Source: DASRQK01 sp964401685
Lineage (GTDB): Bacteria; Bacteroidota; Bacteroidia; Sphingobacteriales; Sphingobacteriaceae
Direction of reading: 5' to 3'
NCBI GenBank assembly: GCA_964401685.1
Contig: CAYNZH010000003.1
Span: 1-64,000, forward strand
DNA length: 64,000 bases
A model generated the notes under the pieces. It was not told where the DNA came from. It searched no databases and saw only the letters and a program-made list of their open reading frames with translations. Both the position numbers and the translations under genes were made by a program. This document shows positions 61,890-64,000 of the stretch, one piece after another (positions within the stretch are counted from its first letter, which is position 1; each line of letters opens with the position of its first letter).

Positions 61890-64000
61890 TTAGTTCTTCT
61901 CTGGTCTTGGGAGAAGGGCTTTACGTGAAAGCTTCAGCTTTCCTTGCTTATCTATATCCATCAACTTGACTTTGACCATTTCGCCGACTTCGAAAATTCC
62001 GTCCATGGTTTCATGTCTTTGCCAATCGATTTCCGAGATATGCAGCAACCCGTCTTTGCCTGGAATAACCTCGATAAAGGCACCGAATGGCATGATAGAT
62101 TTTACTTTCCCTTCGTAAATTTCGCCGACTTCAGGCTTAGCCGCAATCGCTTTGATTCGTCCGACTGCTCCGTCAATCGCGGCTTTATTATCTGCGAAGA
62201 CCTGCACTATACCTTTGTTGTCCACTTCTTCGATAGAGATGTTTGCACCAGTCTCTCGCTGCATCTCCTGAATGATCTTGCCTCCTGGTCCGATCACCGC
62301 GCCAATAAACTCCTTATCAATACTGAAGCTCACTATCCTTGGTGCATGCGGTTTATAGTCCTCACGTGGAGCACTCAGCGTTTTGTTCATTTCACCCAAG
62401 ATGTGCAACCGGGCTTCTTTCGCCTGATCCAGAGCCTGAACTAAAACCTCCCATTTCAAGCCATTGATCTTTAAATCCATTTGGCATGCAACGATTCCGT
62501 TCTTTGTGCCTGTGACTTTAAAGTCCATGTCTCCCAAATGATCTTCATCCCCGAGAATATCGCTCAAAACGGCGTATTCACCAGTTTCCTGATTGGTGAT
62601 CAGTCCCATTGCAATACCTGAAACAGGCTCTTTAAGCTTGATCCCCGCATCCATCAGCGCTAGTGACCCGGCGCAAACCGTAGCCATCGACGATGAACCG
62701 TTGGATTCTAATATATCCGAGACAACACGAATGGTATACGGATTTTCATCGCCTTCAGGCAGCATTCCACGAAGGGATCGCATCGCCAGGTTTCCGTGAC
62801 CGACTTCCCTACGTCCAGGACCTCTGTTCGGACGAACTTCTCCTGTTGAGAAACCTGGGAAATTGTAGTGAAGTAAAAACTTATTATAACCATGAAAAAA
62901 CGCCCCATCAATCATTTGCTCATCATCCTTCGCGCCTAAAGTTACCGATGTCAGAGATTGCGTTTCTCCCCGGGTAAATACCGCGGATCCGTGAGCAGCT
63001 GGCAAATAATCAACTTCGCTCCAAATCGGACGAACTTCTCTCGAATCGCGACCATCCAAGCGTTTGCCTTCTTTCAGAATCAAGTTTCTGATTGCATCAT
63101 ATTGTACATCGTGGAAGTATTTTTTGAAGAGAAATGCAGTGTCTTCATCTATATCCTCACCTAAAGTCTCCAAAATGCTGTTTGCAATCTCATCGAACTG
63201 TTCGTGACGCTGGTGCTTCGGAAGAGATGATTTGGCCACCTCGTAAACACGGTCATACGCTGCCGAAAAAATCTGCTCCCGAAGTTCAGGATTGCTAGGC
63301 TCATGGCTGTATGTTCTCTTCTCTGTTTTACCGGCTAAGCGCGCAAGTTCTACCTGGGCAGCTACTTGTACCTTGATCGCCTCTTTTGCAAATGCAATCG
63401 CCTCAACCATCTCTTCCTCTGAGATCTCCTTGGCTTCGCCTTCGACCATCACAATATCCTCGGCGGTACCCGCTACGAGAAATTCCAATGTAGCACGCTC
63501 GAGTTCGTCTCTTTTGGGATTGATTATCAGTTGTCCATCCACTTTTGCAACTCTGACCTCAGAAATAGGTCCATTGAAAGGAATGTCTGAAACAGCAATA
63601 GCTGCAGAAGCGGCCAATCCAGCGAGAGAGTCCGGCATAATATCTTTGTCCGAAGAAATCAGCGAAACCATCACCTGGGTATCCGCATGATAATCATCAG
63701 GGAACATAGGTCTCAACGCCCTGTCAATGAGCCTGCTGATCAAAATCTCATAATCGGACAAACGGGCCTCACGCCTCAAAAAACCGCCTGGAATACGCCC
63801 AGCGGCTGCATATTTCTCCTGATAATCGACTGACAAAGGCAGAAAATCTACCCCGGCTTTCGGCTCCTGCGAAGACACTACTGTAGCAAGTAACATCGTG
63901 TTCCCCTGCTTTAAAACGACAGAACCGTCAGCCTGTTTGGCTAATTTTCCTGTTGAAATCTCGATCTCACGGCCCTGGCCCAGATCGATGGTGGTTTTGA
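61890..64000 (-). CDS. pnp: polyribonucleotide nucleotidyltransferase, 5' end outside the window
   Basis: PNPase degrades mRNA from the 3' end by phosphorolysis. The visible part, about 703 residues, reads through the window edge: the frame continues past the internal ATG at 63896 with KTTIDLGQGREIEISTG, so the true start lies beyond base 64000. Seen in order: the first RNase PH domain (FLRREARLSDYEIL, RALRPMFP), the helical domain, the second RNase PH domain (GKRLDGRDSREVRP, HGSAVFTRGETQ, GLITNQETGEYAVLSDILGDEDHLGDMDFKV), then a KH domain (IGAVIGPGGKIIQEMQRETG) and a C-terminal S1 domain (EIYEGKVKSIMPFGAFIEVIPGKDGLLHISE). Confidence 0.97.
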   Translation of the reverse strand, partial: KTTIDLGQGREIEISTGKLAKQADGSVVLKQGNTMLLATVVSSQEPKAGVDFLPLSVDYQEKYAAAGRIPGGFLRREARLSDYEILISRLIDRALRPMFPDDYHADTQVMVSLISSDKDIMPDSLAGLAASAAIAVSDIPFNGPISEVRVAKVDGQLIINPKRDELERATLEFLVAGTAEDIVMVEGEAKEISEEEMVEAIAFAKEAIKVQVAAQVELARLAGKTEKRTYSHEPSNPELREQIFSAAYDRVYEVAKSSLPKHQRHEQFDEIANSILETLGEDIDEDTAFLFKKYFHDVQYDAIRNLILKEGKRLDGRDSREVRPIWSEVDYLPAAHGSAVFTRGETQSLTSVTLGAKDDEQMIDGAFFHGYNKFLLHYNFPGFSTGEVRPNRGPGRREVGHGNLAMRSLRGMLPEGDENPYTIRVVSDILESNGSSSMATVCAGSLALMDAGIKLKEPVSGIAMGLITNQETGEYAVLSDILGDEDHLGDMDFKVTGTKNGIVACQMDLKINGLKWEVLVQALDQAKEARLHILGEMNKTLSAPREDYKPHAPRIVSFSIDKEFIGAVIGPGGKIIQEMQRETGANISIEEVDNKGIVQVFADNKAAIDGAVGRIKAIAAKPEVGEIYEGKVKSIMPFGAFIEVIPGKDGLLHISEIDWQRHETMDGIFEVGEMVKVKLMDIDKQGKLKLSRKALLPRPEKN

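Noticed and set aside
1..64000. CRISPR arrays, insertion sequences, prophage or integrative elements
   Set aside because: I saw no regular spaced repeats, transposase or integrase motifs, or attachment-site duplication next to the only tRNA.

Overview
The window is a 64 kb chromosomal segment of a member of the Bacteroidota. Four observations support this. Three promoters match the Bacteroidota pattern TTG-N19/20-TAnnTTTG. Alternative complex III (act genes) sits directly beside an aa3-type oxidase. The outer-membrane beta-barrel protein, the lptD/amidase/MCE block and the small 'ABC transporter ATPase' look-alike family are types common in this phylum. Shine-Dalgarno sites are mostly weak. 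Base composition looks even, and I saw no insertion sequence, prophage, CRISPR array or rRNA. Saprospiria or Cytophagia seem plausible, but this is only a guess. The sequence is a draft scaffold with three 100-N gaps; two are flanked by identical 55-bp copies and are joining artefacts.

Layout: (1) 1-6456: a partial DEAD-box helicase diverges from a three-gene RND efflux operon (TolC-like channel, lipoprotein adaptor, AcrB-like pump). (2) 6453-14859, minus strand: tatA, tex, an S9 peptidase and a large TonB-receptor-like barrel. (3) 14960-25380: MATE transporter, lone 2-oxoacid dehydrogenase E2, cinA and lptD, divergent from an amidase and an MCE/MlaD-like gene, then a second S9 peptidase. (4) 25434-31983: tRNA-Leu(UAG) with promoter and terminator, trigger factor, a nucleotidyltransferase, then a sixA-like / PolX-like / M1 peptidase operon. 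The PolX-like protein has lost two of its three polymerase aspartates. (5) 31991-37894: mreB-mreC-mreD-mrdA-rodA elongasome operon behind a clear promoter. (6) 37891-44339: penicillin acylase coupled to a small membrane protein, a YigZ-family gene, an EamA transporter, a secreted protein of unknown function, a 43-residue membrane peptide, mtgA and a small conserved cytosolic protein.

(7) 44378-61170 is the dominant feature, a nearly gapless respiratory block on the minus strand. In transcription order it is actA-actB-actC-actD-actE-actF, coxB, coxA, ctaA, ctaB, two coxC-type genes, a coxD-type gene, sco and a DUF420 gene. Together these encode a quinol:cytochrome c oxidoreductase, its terminal oxidase, heme O/A synthesis and a copper chaperone. 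ActB carries a twin-arginine motif, which ties the block to tatA. (8) 61466-64000: msrB converges on pnp, which runs off the window.

Most of the window is core metabolism and envelope biology. I found no convincing undescribed multi-gene system. The best leads are the degenerate PolX, several unexplained inverted repeats at promoters, a cluster of TTG starts and a few uncharacterised small proteins.
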